A stretch of 64,000 bases of DNA, taken from Bacteroidia bacterium. GTDB taxonomy: Bacteria; Bacteroidota; Bacteroidia; AKYH767-A; OLB10. Shown piece after piece: positions 16,180-26,684 of the stretch. The DNA is taken from positions 62,001 through 126,000 of the forward strand of contig JAEUTI010000051.1 of NCBI GenBank assembly GCA_016788065.1, given 5' to 3'. A model generated the notes under the pieces. It was given only the letters and a program-made list of their open reading frames with translations. It did no database searches and was not told the DNA's origin. Each line of letters opens with the position of its first letter. Positions within the stretch are counted from its first letter, which is position 1. The translations under genes and the position numbers were made by a program.

Positions 16180-18639
16180 GATTCCAAATACAAATCCGGT
16201 TTTGGTATTTCCATTTTCATCGAAGCCAAAAACAATGTCGGCGCGAATGAAGCCGAGTTTTTCTAATCCGAAAGAAGCTTCAAAGTAAGTATCTCTGTCC
16301 GGAACATAAAGAGCTCTGAAGCCCGCCAGTTCGTTTAACTTAAGTTTTCTTAACAACGGGATTTTGTTTAGAATAAATCCGCCGAAACTATGCTCCAGAA
16401 ATACCTGACCATATTCATCGGCGGTGCTGTTTGTATAGTAGTCGAGTAAGTCGAATCGTTTTTGTTCAAATCCTGAAAAGGCAGTTTTATTTCCGTTGAA
16501 ATGAGCCGCATCAATAAAATAAACGCGGTTATTATTCAGAAACTTTCCATATACTCCATAATAGCTGAGAGTTCCCAGCATCCCTAAACGAATCTCATCT
16601 TCTACCCCACCCTCAAGTTTATCATAATCAACATCGCTGTCTAAGATATCAGCAATTCCTTTCGAATAATTGACAAAAAAGGTTGGGTACTTTGATCCCA
16701 GAATATAATTCAGATCAGGACGATCGATATATTTTTGTTTGATCCGGAATCGTGCATTTGCCATAATTTTAAATGCATTATTGGTAGGAAAAAACAGCAA
16801 GTCACTTGATGGTACCAGCGGATTATTTGAAGTGTATTCTCTTTTCTTATCATCTATGAAAGTGAAATCCGTATGATTCTTCACTGCATCTCTTTCTGAA
16901 AAACTAACTCCTGCACCAAACCTGATTCCATTGACTGGTTCAAGACCCGATTCCAATGTAACAAACGATTTGCGATAAAGCTTCATATAATTTTTCTCAC
17001 CAAAAAGGGAATAACTGGTGTTGATGAGTGGTGAAATAGGTTCTGCCTCATTAAACTGAATTAGTTCACTTCCTCCTTGTAATTTCACACTACCAAACTT
17101 TTTATTATTGTAAACATACTGTGCTGAACCTGTTATCGAAGGTTCTTCAATTGCAAACCCATAGCGAGTCTTTAATGCTGTTCGCCAGCTTCGGCGATCT
17201 TCGTAACGTTTTACAAACTGTGTAACCACACCTATATTTAATCCTTCAACCGTATTGAACTGAACATTATCCAGTAATCCTGAAACACTCCATTCTGTTT
17301 TCGTATACCTGTCGGCGTAATCATAGCCCATTATTAATTTCGAAATTTTAAACTTATTCGAAATCCTGTCAAGTGAATCAAGATAGGGTTTCGATTCCTT
17401 AATCTCGCGCAGTGAATCCTTTTTGATATAATCGGTAACTTCTTCTGTGGTTAATGGAATTGGTCGTATCATTTCCCAATAAGTAGTGTCTTTCTTATTA
17501 GATTCTTCCGAAACAACCATCACACTTCCGCTAAAATGTTTCTTTTTAAAAGAAGGATTGATATCATAGCCGGAATAAATTCCAACATAATTTCCATTTC
17601 CTTCAATACCCAGAGCACTGAATACAAAACGGAAAGTTACAGATCCTGGCATCCAGATGTCTTCTGCTTTGTCGGCAGGAATGAAAACCTGATTTACGCG
17701 GAGTGTATCCACAAATTCAATCTGTGAATCTTTGGTAAGATATAAATCGGTGCTGTGAATCCGCCAGGTGCTGTCCTGAATGTAAATATAACCGGCAAAT
17801 ACAGGATCATTTTTTCTTTTGGGGATAACTGCAATTTTATTTACCCATCTTCCATTTTCAAGATATGACCCTTCCAGTTTATAACGATAGTAGAACATGG
17901 CACTACCGGAAATTGGAGAAATAAAACCACGCTGACTGATTCCGCCGACAGCCATTATATTTTCATAAAAATCAAAATTCATATCAGATGCCTGATTAAA
18001 GCTAAATGCTTTATTACTGCCACTCACGCGTGATGAAACCATTACTTCCTTAACCTCACCGGGCTTTTTAAAGCTGTATTTAGAAACCGATTCCGATAAA
18101 TAAATTATACCGGAAACAGAATCAACAAATTCTCCAAAATTCACTTCCATACCTAAAATTTTCTTAGGATACTTGGTAATTTTCTGAAGTCCTTTGATGT
18201 AAACATCGCAATTGAAAGCATCCACCTGATTCTGATAAAATTTGCGTTTGGCCTGTGCTTTACGGATTATAGCGTATGCAGGGTCTTCGGAATCGGCTTT
18301 AATGGTCACTCCCGACAAGGTGAAATTTTCAGGTTCAAGCTTGACATTCAACTGAAGAGGCTCTTTCAATAAACCAATTTTTTCAATCCTTAATTTATAA
18401 CCCAGATAGCGATAAACCAGTTCGCAAGGCATATCTGTAAGCTCTAACTTATAGTAACCATCCACATTGGTGGTAGTGCCGGTGGAGGTACCTTTTACAT
18501 AAACATTCGCAAAAGCCAGAGGCTCGTCGTTGTTACCTGTCACGCGGCCGGAAACAGTGATAGCCTGAACATGCAGAATGGAATAAAAGAAAAATAGAAA
18601 GGTTATTAATCCGGAACGAAGTAAGGTGGTTATATTCAT
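16162..18639 (-). CDS. DUF5686-type outer-membrane protein with carboxypeptidase-regulatory domain
   Basis: An 825-residue exported protein. Signal peptide, then an N-terminal carboxypeptidase-regulatory-like beta-sandwich (VSGRVTGNNDEPLAFANVYV, GTTTNVDGYYKL). A long region follows that includes AIIRKAQAKRKFYQNQVDAFNCDVY, and then a probable outer-membrane barrel ending in GFVFGIRGLLE. This layout is that of the DUF5686/TonB-dependent-like family common in Bacteroidota; substrate and function are unknown. It has no TonB-box or plug domain that I can see. It stands alone, divergent from the T9SS cargo gene at 18782, and ends in a terminator that overlaps its stop codon. Confidence 0.8.
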   Translation of the reverse strand: MNITTLLRSGLITFLFFFYSILHVQAITVSGRVTGNNDEPLAFANVYVKGTSTGTTTNVDGYYKLELTDMPCELVYRYLGYKLRIEKIGLLKEPLQLNVKLEPENFTLSGVTIKADSEDPAYAIIRKAQAKRKFYQNQVDAFNCDVYIKGLQKITKYPKKILGMEVNFGEFVDSVSGIIYLSESVSKYSFKKPGEVKEVMVSSRVSGSNKAFSFNQASDMNFDFYENIMAVGGISQRGFISPISGSAMFYYRYKLEGSYLENGRWVNKIAVIPKRKNDPVFAGYIYIQDSTWRIHSTDLYLTKDSQIEFVDTLRVNQVFIPADKAEDIWMPGSVTFRFVFSALGIEGNGNYVGIYSGYDINPSFKKKHFSGSVMVVSEESNKKDTTYWEMIRPIPLTTEEVTDYIKKDSLREIKESKPYLDSLDRISNKFKISKLIMGYDYADRYTKTEWSVSGLLDNVQFNTVEGLNIGVVTQFVKRYEDRRSWRTALKTRYGFAIEEPSITGSAQYVYNNKKFGSVKLQGGSELIQFNEAEPISPLINTSYSLFGEKNYMKLYRKSFVTLESGLEPVNGIRFGAGVSFSERDAVKNHTDFTFIDDKKREYTSNNPLVPSSDLLFFPTNNAFKIMANARFRIKQKYIDRPDLNYILGSKYPTFFVNYSKGIADILDSDVDYDKLEGGVEDEIRLGMLGTLSYYGVYGKFLNNNRVYFIDAAHFNGNKTAFSGFEQKRFDLLDYYTNSTADEYGQVFLEHSFGGFILNKIPLLRKLKLNELAGFRALYVPDRDTYFEASFGLEKLGFIRADIVFGFDENGNTKTGFVFGIRGLLE

Positions 18640-18781
18640 TCTTCAAAAATAGTTTTTCCAAACCTAATTTACAATTAATCAACTATTGCTTCCCACAAAT
18701 ATCCATGCAAAATCAATTTATGTCAGAGATTTTAAATTCCGGAAATAGTTCACTACATTAGCTACCTTAAATAACCGGAAT

Positions 18782-20203
18782 ATGAAAAAACTATTACCAT
18801 TATTAATTCTTCTGGCAGGATTTGAAGGTATCGCACAAACAGCAGATACGCTTTACCATGAAGACTTCGAAACCGGAGGGACCTCATTTACCCTGAATAC
18901 TGCCGATATGAGTGGCAGTTCTGGCACTACCGGATACAATGAATGGGTCATCAATGATGCTTATGATGGCGGTACAGGTCAACTGGTTTGTCTCGGCATT
19001 CCAACCACTTTTACAGTTCCAAATACACAATCACAGCCTGTTGGAACTACTGGTGGATCATCGACATTTTACATGCATATCACCAGTGATGCAGCAACTG
19101 CTGCAGGCATTTACAATTGTTCCTATCTGGCGGCAAATGGCTTATGTGGAAATGCTGAATATAATTTCACAGCCATGAATCAGGATATAAATGTAGCAGG
19201 ATATGATTCGGTTACCACCACTTTTATTTGGCTTTGCGATGGAAGTCAGAATATTTATGGGGAGTTATATTACAGCACTGATAGTGGCACCAGCTGGACT
19301 CTTGTGACAGGCGGTACCTCCCAATACCGCAATCAACCAACATGGGCAAACAAAGCAGTTTCCATGGCAATCGCACCGGGCACCACTTCATTCCGAATCG
19401 GTTTTCGATTTGTTAATCAGGTATCACTTGCTGCCAATGATCCCGGTTTTGGAATTGATGAAATACACGTTATTGGCAAGACAACTGCAGCTGCTCCGGT
19501 TGCAGCATTTAGTGTGAGCGATAGCAGTGTGTGCGCTAACACCTGTGTTGATTTCACAGATCTCTCATCCGGAAATCCCACTTCATGGTTCTGGATTTTC
19601 TCCGGTGCAACACCTAGTTTTTCCACGTCCCAAAATCCATCTGCAATATGTTATAATTCTCCGGGAAGTTATCCTGTTTCACTTATAGTTAACGGTCCCG
19701 GAGGTTCTGATACGCTCACCACCTCAACTATGATTGTGAATGCTATTCCCGGCGCTCCGGTTATAACTGTAAGTGGCGATACCTTATTTGCAACTCCGGG
19801 ATTTGCAACTTACCAATGGTCATTGAATGGTGTTGCTATTTCAGGTGCTACCAACAGTAGTTTTGTCACAACCACGGGAGGTGTATACGAAGTTGCTGTT
19901 TCCGATTCAAATGGTTGCACTGCGATATCAGCAACAATTATTATCACCACTTCTCTTGCTGATATGAATGATGTTTCGGTATTTTTATATCCAAACCCTG
20001 CTTCCGATTTCATTCAACTGCAAACCAATGCAACTGCTAGTTCTATTTATATAAGTGATCTTGCAGGCAGAAAAATAAAACACTTCTCATCAGCATCGAA
20101 TAAAGAAATTATTGATGTTAGTGATTTAACTTCGGGGATTTATGTAATTACTATCGTCACAGAAAACCAAAAACAACTCCATCAAAAAATAGTAATTCAA
20201 TAA
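18782..20203 (+). CDS. T9SS cargo protein with PKD and Ig-like domains
   Basis: A 473-residue secreted protein. Signal peptide ending near GIAQTADT, then a jelly-roll-like N-terminal domain (about 20-235) with DEIHVIGKT at its end, a PKD domain (about 240-325: CVDFTDLSSGNPTSWFW, then GSYPVSLIV), an Ig-like domain (TYQWSLNGVAISGAT) and a C-terminal type A sorting domain (FLYPNPASDFIQL, then LTSGIYVI). It is exported across the outer membrane by T9SS and anchored or released there. No catalytic motif was found, so adhesion or binding is the default guess. Confidence 0.85.
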   Translation: MKKLLPLLILLAGFEGIAQTADTLYHEDFETGGTSFTLNTADMSGSSGTTGYNEWVINDAYDGGTGQLVCLGIPTTFTVPNTQSQPVGTTGGSSTFYMHITSDAATAAGIYNCSYLAANGLCGNAEYNFTAMNQDINVAGYDSVTTTFIWLCDGSQNIYGELYYSTDSGTSWTLVTGGTSQYRNQPTWANKAVSMAIAPGTTSFRIGFRFVNQVSLAANDPGFGIDEIHVIGKTTAAAPVAAFSVSDSSVCANTCVDFTDLSSGNPTSWFWIFSGATPSFSTSQNPSAICYNSPGSYPVSLIVNGPGGSDTLTTSTMIVNAIPGAPVITVSGDTLFATPGFATYQWSLNGVAISGATNSSFVTTTGGVYEVAVSDSNGCTAISATIIITTSLADMNDVSVFLYPNPASDFIQLQTNATASSIYISDLAGRKIKHFSSASNKEIIDVSDLTSGIYVITIVTENQKQLHQKIVIQ

Positions 20204-20223
20204 AACATCAACCAACTACAATA

Positions 20224-20257
20224 AAAAAAGGGTCGCTTCGAAAAGCGACCCTTTTTT
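20224..20257. terminator. Bidirectional intrinsic terminator
   Basis: The core stem GGGTCGCTT (20230-20238) pairs with AAGCGACCC (20243-20251) around a CGAA loop. It is flanked by an A-tract and a T-tract, so it works in both directions. It serves the convergent genes ending at 20203 and 20274. Confidence 0.9.
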
Positions 20258-20273
20258 ATGAACGTGGTGTTTA

Positions 20274-20699
20274 TTATTTACCTTGTTTCATTTCCATAGC
20301 TTTATTCCAGTCTTCAGTAAGCATACCTCTGAAAGCATACGTAACCTGATTACCTGATTTATCAGTAACGATAATAGTTCCATCAATTGCGCTACCATCA
20401 ACACGTCCGCGATACAAGCGTGTTCCTTCAGCAGCACTGTTCAATGTAACTTCAAAGTTGGTAGTATTCACACTTTGTTTTTCCAGAATTTTGCTGCTGG
20501 TAAATCCTTTTTTACCAAATGCATCAGAAACCACTTTGTCTGCTTCAAAAGTAAACTGATCAAATGTTTCTTCACCACCGTTTACTGCATCTTTCATCAC
20601 AAAAGTGTAGCTCTTTCCGGTTAACCGGGATGTTTGTGCATTAACTGTTCCAATTGTGAACAAGGCAACAAGTACCAATAGGGTTTTGAAATATTTCAT
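20274..20699 (-). CDS. Secreted protein of unknown function (141 aa)
   Basis: A short exported protein with signal MKYFKTLLVLVALFTIGTVNAQ. The remainder reads as a single beta-rich domain (KSYTFVMKDAVNGGEE, YRGRVDGSAIDGTIIV, YAFRGMLTEDW), suggestive of a lipocalin-like or calycin fold in which a stress or lipid-related role is common; I cannot assign it. Single gene with a strong shared terminator. Confidence 0.7.
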   Translation of the reverse strand: MKYFKTLLVLVALFTIGTVNAQTSRLTGKSYTFVMKDAVNGGEETFDQFTFEADKVVSDAFGKKGFTSSKILEKQSVNTTNFEVTLNSAAEGTRLYRGRVDGSAIDGTIIVTDKSGNQVTYAFRGMLTEDWNKAMEMKQGK

Positions 20700-20869
20700 T
20701 TTGATAGATTATTTATGGGTTTAATTTGAATTTCGAAGTTTAAAAGTAAGGCATATTCTTCAATAAATCAAGAGCCGGTTTCTTTTCTTTCAAAACCATC
20801 CTGCCAAAGGCAGCCAATAAAATAGTAACTATTTGACATTCAGCGCATTGAAACAAAGTAGAACTTTTT

Positions 20870-22789
20870 CTAGTGATGCACCAGGTATTCGGAACCGACC
20901 AATTGACGAACGGCATTCATGATTGCCTTTGCATCAAAATGGCATTCATCATAAAGTTCCTTTTGCTCTCCGTGTTCAATAAACCTGTCGGGGACACCAA
21001 GTCGCGTCATAGCTATCGAATAATTATGATCGGTCATAAACTCTGAAACAGCGCTTCCAAAGCCACCCTGGATTGCATGATCTTCCACGGTAATCACCTT
21101 TTTATATTTTGAAAAGACTTCATGAAGCATTTCTTCATCGAGAGGTTTCACAAAACGCATATCATAATGTGCAGGATAGAACCCTTCTTTAGCTAATTGA
21201 TTGCAGGCATCTTCAGCAAAATTGCCGGGGTGACCCACAGAAAGAATTGCTATTTCTTCACCTTCCCGCAGTAAGCGGCCGGTACCAACTTTCATTTCTT
21301 TGAGAGGAGTTTTCCACTCAACCATGACACCATTTCCACGTGGGTATCTGATTGAAAATGGTCCGTTGTGACGGGATGCTGTGAACATCATATTACGAAG
21401 TTCCTCTTCATTCATTGGAGATGCGACCACCATATTGGGGATACATCTGAAATAAGCAAAATCGAATACGCCATGGTGAGTTGGACCATCAGCACCTGCA
21501 AGTCCGCCACGATCGAGACAAAATACAACATGCAAATTTTGCAATGCTACATCATGCACAACCTGATCGAAAGCGCGTTGCATGAATGAGGAATAAATAT
21601 TGCAGAAAGGGATCATACCCTGCGTGGCCATACCGGCTGAAAAAGTAACTGCGTGTTGTTCAGCAATTCCTACATCGAATGCCCTTTCGGGGATGGCCTT
21701 CATCATAATATTCATAGAGCATCCCGAAGGCATTGCGGGCGTAACTCCAACAATTTTTTTATTTTTTACTGCAAGCTCAACGAGTGTATTCCCAAATACA
21801 TCCTGATATTTTGGTGGGGATGGCTTTGTATTTACGGGTTTAAATATTTCACCGGTAATTTTATCGAACAATCCGGGAGCATGCCACTTGGTTTGATCTT
21901 TTTCAGCCAGCTCATACCCTTTCCCCTTCACGGTAATACAATGCAAAATCTTTGGGCCGGGTATATCCCTTAAGTCGCGCATGACCTTTACAAGATGGTT
22001 CACATCATGGCCATCGATAGGACCAAAGTACCTGAATCTCAGTGATTCAAACATATTACTATGCTTCAAAACAGCTGATTTCAGGGCATTTTCAAATTTC
22101 TGAGCAATTGCCTGAGCATTTGGTCCGAATTTGCTGATTTTGCCAAGAATATTCCAAACCTCATCTTTCACTTTATTATAAGTGTGGGATGTAGTTATGT
22201 CGGTAAGATATTCTTTAAGGGCACCCACGTTAGGGTCGATGCTCATGCAATTATCGTTAAGAACTACCAGCAAATTAGAATCTTCCACACCGCCATGATT
22301 CAAGCCTTCGAACGCAAGGCCGGCCGTCATGGCACCATCGCCAATAATAGCCACATGCTGGCGATCGGCTTCTCCCTTTAAACGGGAAGCAACGGCCATA
22401 CCGAGAGCTGCAGAAATAGAGGTGCTGGAATGTCCTACTCCAAACGTATCATATTCACTTTCAGAACGTTTTGGAAAACCGGAGATCCCCTGATAGATTC
22501 TATTGGTATGAAAAACATTCCTTCTGCCGGTCAGAATTTTATGTCCGTAAGCCTGATGGCCGACGTCCCATACAAGCTGATCGTAGGGAGTATTAAAGGC
22601 ATAGTGAAGTGCAACGGTAAGTTCCACAACTCCTAAACTGGCACCAAAGTGACCGCCGTTAACAGAAACAATATCAATAATAAACTGCCGCAATTCATCA
22701 CACACCTGCTTAAGCTGATCATCTTTCAGCTTCCGCAGATCTTCCGGAAAATTGATGCTTTTAAGGAGTTCGCCTGGTTGTACTTCCAT
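20870..22789 (-). CDS. dxs: 1-deoxy-D-xylulose-5-phosphate synthase
   Basis: A 639-residue thiamine-diphosphate enzyme that condenses pyruvate and glyceraldehyde 3-phosphate to DXP, the first step of the MEP isoprenoid pathway. The ThDP/Mg motif GDGAMTAG begins at residue 150. LVWDVGHQAYGHKIL, the catalytic-Glu block DVGIAEQHAVTFSAG, GGLAGADGPTHHG and the C-terminal VTVEDHAIQGGFGSAVSEF are all present. Length is usual. The start MEVQPGELLKSI is ATG. It stands alone, divergent from the cystathionine synthase/lyase gene. Confidence 0.97.
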   Translation of the reverse strand: MEVQPGELLKSINFPEDLRKLKDDQLKQVCDELRQFIIDIVSVNGGHFGASLGVVELTVALHYAFNTPYDQLVWDVGHQAYGHKILTGRRNVFHTNRIYQGISGFPKRSESEYDTFGVGHSSTSISAALGMAVASRLKGEADRQHVAIIGDGAMTAGLAFEGLNHGGVEDSNLLVVLNDNCMSIDPNVGALKEYLTDITTSHTYNKVKDEVWNILGKISKFGPNAQAIAQKFENALKSAVLKHSNMFESLRFRYFGPIDGHDVNHLVKVMRDLRDIPGPKILHCITVKGKGYELAEKDQTKWHAPGLFDKITGEIFKPVNTKPSPPKYQDVFGNTLVELAVKNKKIVGVTPAMPSGCSMNIMMKAIPERAFDVGIAEQHAVTFSAGMATQGMIPFCNIYSSFMQRAFDQVVHDVALQNLHVVFCLDRGGLAGADGPTHHGVFDFAYFRCIPNMVVASPMNEEELRNMMFTASRHNGPFSIRYPRGNGVMVEWKTPLKEMKVGTGRLLREGEEIAILSVGHPGNFAEDACNQLAKEGFYPAHYDMRFVKPLDEEMLHEVFSKYKKVITVEDHAIQGGFGSAVSEFMTDHNYSIAMTRLGVPDRFIEHGEQKELYDECHFDAKAIMNAVRQLVGSEYLVHH

Positions 22790-22944
22790 TTAAAATAAGA
22801 CAAGGAATTAACAAAATTACGAAATTTCCGGAAACCCTCTCACGGAAATGCATAAATTCGATAACAAACGGTTAAGTAGGATAGTTTAGCGTGCTGCGGT
22901 CGAAATAAGTCTGAATTTCCACAACTAGCCTTTCTCCAGCCAAT

Positions 22945-22952
22945 TATATTTG
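22945..22952 (+). promoter_or_regulatory. -7 box of the cystathionine synthase/lyase gene
   Basis: TATATTTG fits the Bacteroidota TAnnTTTG consensus and lies 46 nt before the chosen ATG. No convincing -33 element and no riboswitch-sized leader. Confidence 0.45.
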
Positions 22953-22998
22953 CGAACAGGCGTGCCAGAGCCGTTAAATATTGATAATTTTGCCTCAA

Positions 22999-24153
22999 AT
23001 GAAGAATATGAAATTCGGTACAAAAGCCATCCATGCCGGTCAGGAGCCTGATCCATCCACCGGAGCCATCATGACTCCGATATATCAAACCTCCACTTAT
23101 GTGCAGGAATCACCCGGAAAACATAAAGGGTATGCTTATGCAAGAGGTAAAAATCCAACCCGTGTTGCACTTGAAAAGTGTATAGCAGCATTGGAAAATG
23201 CTAAACATGGCTTGTGTTTTTCAAGTGGTCAGGGAGCAGAAGATGCAATCATTAAATTATTACGTCCCGGTGATGAGGTTATTGCTACTGATGATTTGTA
23301 TGGTGGTTCATACCGGATGTTCACAAAAATTTTTGCACATTACGGCATTGTTTTCCATTTTGTAAACATGCATGATGCCAATGAAATTAAAAAGCATCTG
23401 AATACAAATACAAAAATGCTTTGGGTTGAAACACCAACCAATCCGTTGATGAAAATCATCGACATAAAAGCATGTGCTAAAATTGCTGATGACAACAAAC
23501 TGATTTTGGTTGTTGATAATACTTTCGCTTCACCATATTTACAGAACCCTCTTGATTTGGGTGCTGCTATTGTCATGCACTCCGCAACCAAGTATTTGGG
23601 AGGCCATTCCGATGTGGTAATGGGAGCTTTATGTACTAACAGTGACAGCCTGTATGAAGAGCTGGCATTCATAGCAAATTCCTGCGGTGCAACACCGGGG
23701 CCTATGGATAGTTTTTTAGTTATGCGTGGGATAAAAACATTGCATGTAAGAATGCAGGCGCATTGCAAAAACGGAAAAGAAATTGCACACTATTTAAAAA
23801 CACATCCGAAAATCGACAAAGTATTCTGGCCCGGATTCGAAGATCATCCGAATCATCAGATTGCAAAAGAACAGATGCGTGACTTCGGAGGAATGATCTC
23901 ATTCACGATGAAGGGCAACGATATGGATGCAGCGTTTCGAATGGCATCAGCACTCAAAGTATTTTCTCTGGCTGAATCACTTGGTGGTGTTGAATCATTG
24001 GCAGGTCATCCGGCATCTATGACACATGCAAGTATACCAAAAGCCGAGCGTGAAAAATCCGGAGTAGTAGATTCACTCATTCGGTTAAGTGTTGGTATTG
24101 AAGATATCGAAGATTTGCTTGCTGATTTAGAGCAGGCATTAAACGCTTGTTAA
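22999..24153 (+). CDS. Cystathionine gamma-synthase/gamma-lyase family PLP enzyme
   Basis: A 384-residue Cys/Met-metabolism PLP enzyme. PLP lysine Lys198 in HSATKYLGGHSDV, with KPTR-like GKNPTRVALE, DDLYGGSYRMF, VVDNTFASPYLQNP and SLGGVESLAGHPASMTHAS. Such enzymes either join succinyl- or acetyl-homoserine with cysteine (synthase) or split cystathionine (lyase). The sequence alone does not decide, though Bacteroidota homologues are often annotated as lyase or synthase with both activities. I chose ATG 22999 over a TTG at 22981, because the conserved part begins KFGTKAIHAGQ. Confidence 0.92.
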   Translation: MKNMKFGTKAIHAGQEPDPSTGAIMTPIYQTSTYVQESPGKHKGYAYARGKNPTRVALEKCIAALENAKHGLCFSSGQGAEDAIIKLLRPGDEVIATDDLYGGSYRMFTKIFAHYGIVFHFVNMHDANEIKKHLNTNTKMLWVETPTNPLMKIIDIKACAKIADDNKLILVVDNTFASPYLQNPLDLGAAIVMHSATKYLGGHSDVVMGALCTNSDSLYEELAFIANSCGATPGPMDSFLVMRGIKTLHVRMQAHCKNGKEIAHYLKTHPKIDKVFWPGFEDHPNHQIAKEQMRDFGGMISFTMKGNDMDAAFRMASALKVFSLAESLGGVESLAGHPASMTHASIPKAEREKSGVVDSLIRLSVGIEDIEDLLADLEQALNAC

Positions 24154-24191
24154 TTCACATTTCTATTCACAGCAAACAGAAACTTTAAAAA

Positions 24192-24887
24192 ATGTCACAA
24201 TACAAATTTGCAGTAATTGGTCTGGGACAATTTGGAAATGCGATTGCACGAACACTAGCCATTCGTGGTGCTGAGGTACTGGCAATCGACAGCAATGAAG
24301 AGCACATTGAAGATATAAAAGAAGAGGTTTCCTATGCTGTTTGTATGGATGCCACAGACATTCGTGTGCTTCGCTCCCAAAATGTGCAGGATATGGATGC
24401 CGTGGTGGTTGCGATTGGCGAAGACTTCGAAGCACTGATGTTGTGTGTGGTTCAATTAATGGAATTGAAAGTTAAAAGAATCATGGCACGTGCCAACGGC
24501 AAGCATCAGAGACAAATTCTGGAGAAAGTTGGTGTAACCGAAATTCTTTCACCTGAAAATGATGTAGGACTTGCTGTTGCAGAAAGATTACTCAATCCGA
24601 ATATCCTAACCTCACTGATGCTTCCCGACAATTATGAAATTGTTGAGATTAAAACTCCAAGAACAATGGCTAACCGAAGTCTTGGAGATATCAATCTGCG
24701 AAGCAAATACAATTTAAATCTCATTACACTGAAGCGCGAAACGGAAGCCATTAAAGATGGTGAGGTAATTAAAGAAGCCCACATCCTTGGAGTTCCAAAT
24801 TCAGAAACGGTACTAATTGAATCGGACACCATTATTGTATTCGGATTAGTTAGAGACATAGAGCGCTTCATTGAAATAAACAAATAA
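24192..24887 (+). CDS. KtrA/TrkA-type RCK regulatory subunit of potassium uptake
   Basis: A 231-residue cytoplasmic protein. N-terminal Rossmann RCK_N domain with the nucleotide-binding GLGQFGNAIA motif, AIDSNEEHIEDIKEE, then an RCK_C domain (about 140-228, with SLGDINLRSKYNLNLITLKR and DTIIVFG). It gates a KtrB/TrkH-like channel in response to adenine nucleotides. The partner channel is not in this window. It is followed after 26 nt by a SulP transporter in the same direction, so the two may be co-transcribed. Confidence 0.9.
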   Translation: MSQYKFAVIGLGQFGNAIARTLAIRGAEVLAIDSNEEHIEDIKEEVSYAVCMDATDIRVLRSQNVQDMDAVVVAIGEDFEALMLCVVQLMELKVKRIMARANGKHQRQILEKVGVTEILSPENDVGLAVAERLLNPNILTSLMLPDNYEIVEIKTPRTMANRSLGDINLRSKYNLNLITLKRETEAIKDGEVIKEAHILGVPNSETVLIESDTIIVFGLVRDIERFIEINK

Positions 24888-24913
24888 GTTCACCAACGAA
24901 CTCCGTTGCTTCC

Positions 24914-26470
24914 ATGAATCTCTTGAGCAGGCGACAACAGTATTACTTTTCTTCTTTTCTAAAACACGATCTTAAAGCCAGCATTACGGTTTTTTTCGTT
25001 GCACTACCCTTGTGTCTGGGAATTTCACTTGCTTCAGGAGCACCAATTTTATCGGGAATTATTTCGGGAATTATTGGAGGCATCGTAGTCTCCGCAATCA
25101 GCCGATCGCCTTTAAGTGTCAGCGGCCCTGCTGCAGGCCTTACAGCTATTTGCGCCACAGCGATTCCTGATACAGGTTCTTTGCAGGCATTTTTTCTGGC
25201 AGTATCCTTGACGGGTTTTATTCAGATGCTTACAGGGATAGTGAAGCTAGGTGGTTTTACACATCTTATTCCTTCGTCCGTAATCAAAGGGATGCTTGCA
25301 GCAATCGGTATCCTGCTCATATCAAAACAAATTCCAATAATCATTGGATATGATCAACCTGATTTCTGGAGAAATGAATTTTTCAATATCATAACTTTCG
25401 ATCATGCTTTTCAGCACATAGATAATTTATACCACAAACTTTCACCCGGATCCCTCCTTTTAACAGCTTCCTGCTTCGTTGTTTTAATTTCATGGAAGAA
25501 ATATGCAGCGCACAGGATTTCATTCATACCTACTTCCTTTGTAACAGTTCTTGCAGGAGTGCTACTAGCCATTGTATTGGCTTCATCCGAAACATTAAGA
25601 TTATCACAAGCGCAATTTGTAACAATTCCACAAACAATTCCGGATCAGCTTCAAATACCGGATTTTCATTTGCTGTTTGGGAACTCTGCCGTTTGGAAAT
25701 ATGGAATAATGATTGCACTGGTCGCTTCCCTTGAAACGCTGCTGAGCATTGAGGCAATCGACAAAATTGATCCACAAAACAGGATTACACCGCAAAACAG
25801 AGAGCTCATTGCACAAGGAACAGGAAATATTTTAAGTGGACTTTTTGGAGGGCTCCCTATAACAGCTGTCATTGTCAGAAGTGCTGCAAACGCTGAAGCG
25901 GGTGCACGAACACGACTATCAGGAATATTTCATGGTGTTTGGTTACTGTTAGTCATTTTGTTTGCTGCATCGGTTGTGAATTACATTCCTTATGCTGTTT
26001 TGGCTGTTATTCTCGTGAGAACGGGTTATAATCTTGCCAAACCAGCTATGATTATAAACATATACAAACAGGGGAAAGAACAATTTCTTCCATTCATCGT
26101 CACCATAGTTGCCATGCTTGCTACTGACTTACTGATAGGAGTACTTATAGGAATCGTTTACAGTTTATATTTTCTTATTCGCAACACTTACAAGGCAGGA
26201 TATACCATTTCAGAAAATGTTCAGGGACATACGATGCATGTGAACATGGAGCTGGCATTAAATGTAAGCTTTCTCAACAAGCGAAAAATCAAGGAAGCTC
26301 TGGATCGCATCCCACCTTACTCCATAGTTACTGTTGACGGCACAAAGAGCATTTACATCGACCATGACATACTAGAAATATTTCAGGAATACCGGACTAA
26401 AGCCCGTCAGCGGCACGTTCAGCTTGAGTTAAAAAATATTCCGGAGGTTAGTGTGATTGAATTGCATTGA
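24914..26470 (+). CDS. SulP/SLC26 family anion transporter with STAS domain
   Basis: A 518-residue inner-membrane transporter, about 12 helices. Family blocks are VALPLCLGISLASGAP, SPLSVSGPAAGLTA and LFGGLPITAVIVRSAANAEAGARTR. A cytoplasmic STAS-like domain occupies the last 85 or so residues (MELALNVSFLNKRKI, then SIVTVDGTKSIYIDHD). Substrates in the family include sulfate and bicarbonate. Neither sulfate-assimilation genes nor a carbonic anhydrase is adjacent, so the anion is undecided. Confidence 0.92.
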   Translation: MNLLSRRQQYYFSSFLKHDLKASITVFFVALPLCLGISLASGAPILSGIISGIIGGIVVSAISRSPLSVSGPAAGLTAICATAIPDTGSLQAFFLAVSLTGFIQMLTGIVKLGGFTHLIPSSVIKGMLAAIGILLISKQIPIIIGYDQPDFWRNEFFNIITFDHAFQHIDNLYHKLSPGSLLLTASCFVVLISWKKYAAHRISFIPTSFVTVLAGVLLAIVLASSETLRLSQAQFVTIPQTIPDQLQIPDFHLLFGNSAVWKYGIMIALVASLETLLSIEAIDKIDPQNRITPQNRELIAQGTGNILSGLFGGLPITAVIVRSAANAEAGARTRLSGIFHGVWLLLVILFAASVVNYIPYAVLAVILVRTGYNLAKPAMIINIYKQGKEQFLPFIVTIVAMLATDLLIGVLIGIVYSLYFLIRNTYKAGYTISENVQGHTMHVNMELALNVSFLNKRKIKEALDRIPPYSIVTVDGTKSIYIDHDILEIFQEYRTKARQRHVQLELKNIPEVSVIELH

Positions 26471-26684
26471 TATTGTCTGCGATTGGAATCAGCAATTTGC
26501 TAAATTGTAGAAGTGCATTTCAATTTATTTACATCCAAACAATCTTGATTGCTTCAAACGTATCTGAAAATTAGCTCTATGAATGTTCTGATAATAACTT
26601 AATTTTTTTGAATTATTAATTTGCTGCTACGAGTAAATTCAATTTCCCGGTAAAATATTCGCACCTTTATTACGTTTCAAGTGC

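Noticed and set aside
22840-23088. Minus-strand open frame overlapping the start of the cystathionine enzyme
   Set aside because: No family-like features, antisense to a strong gene; a shadow.
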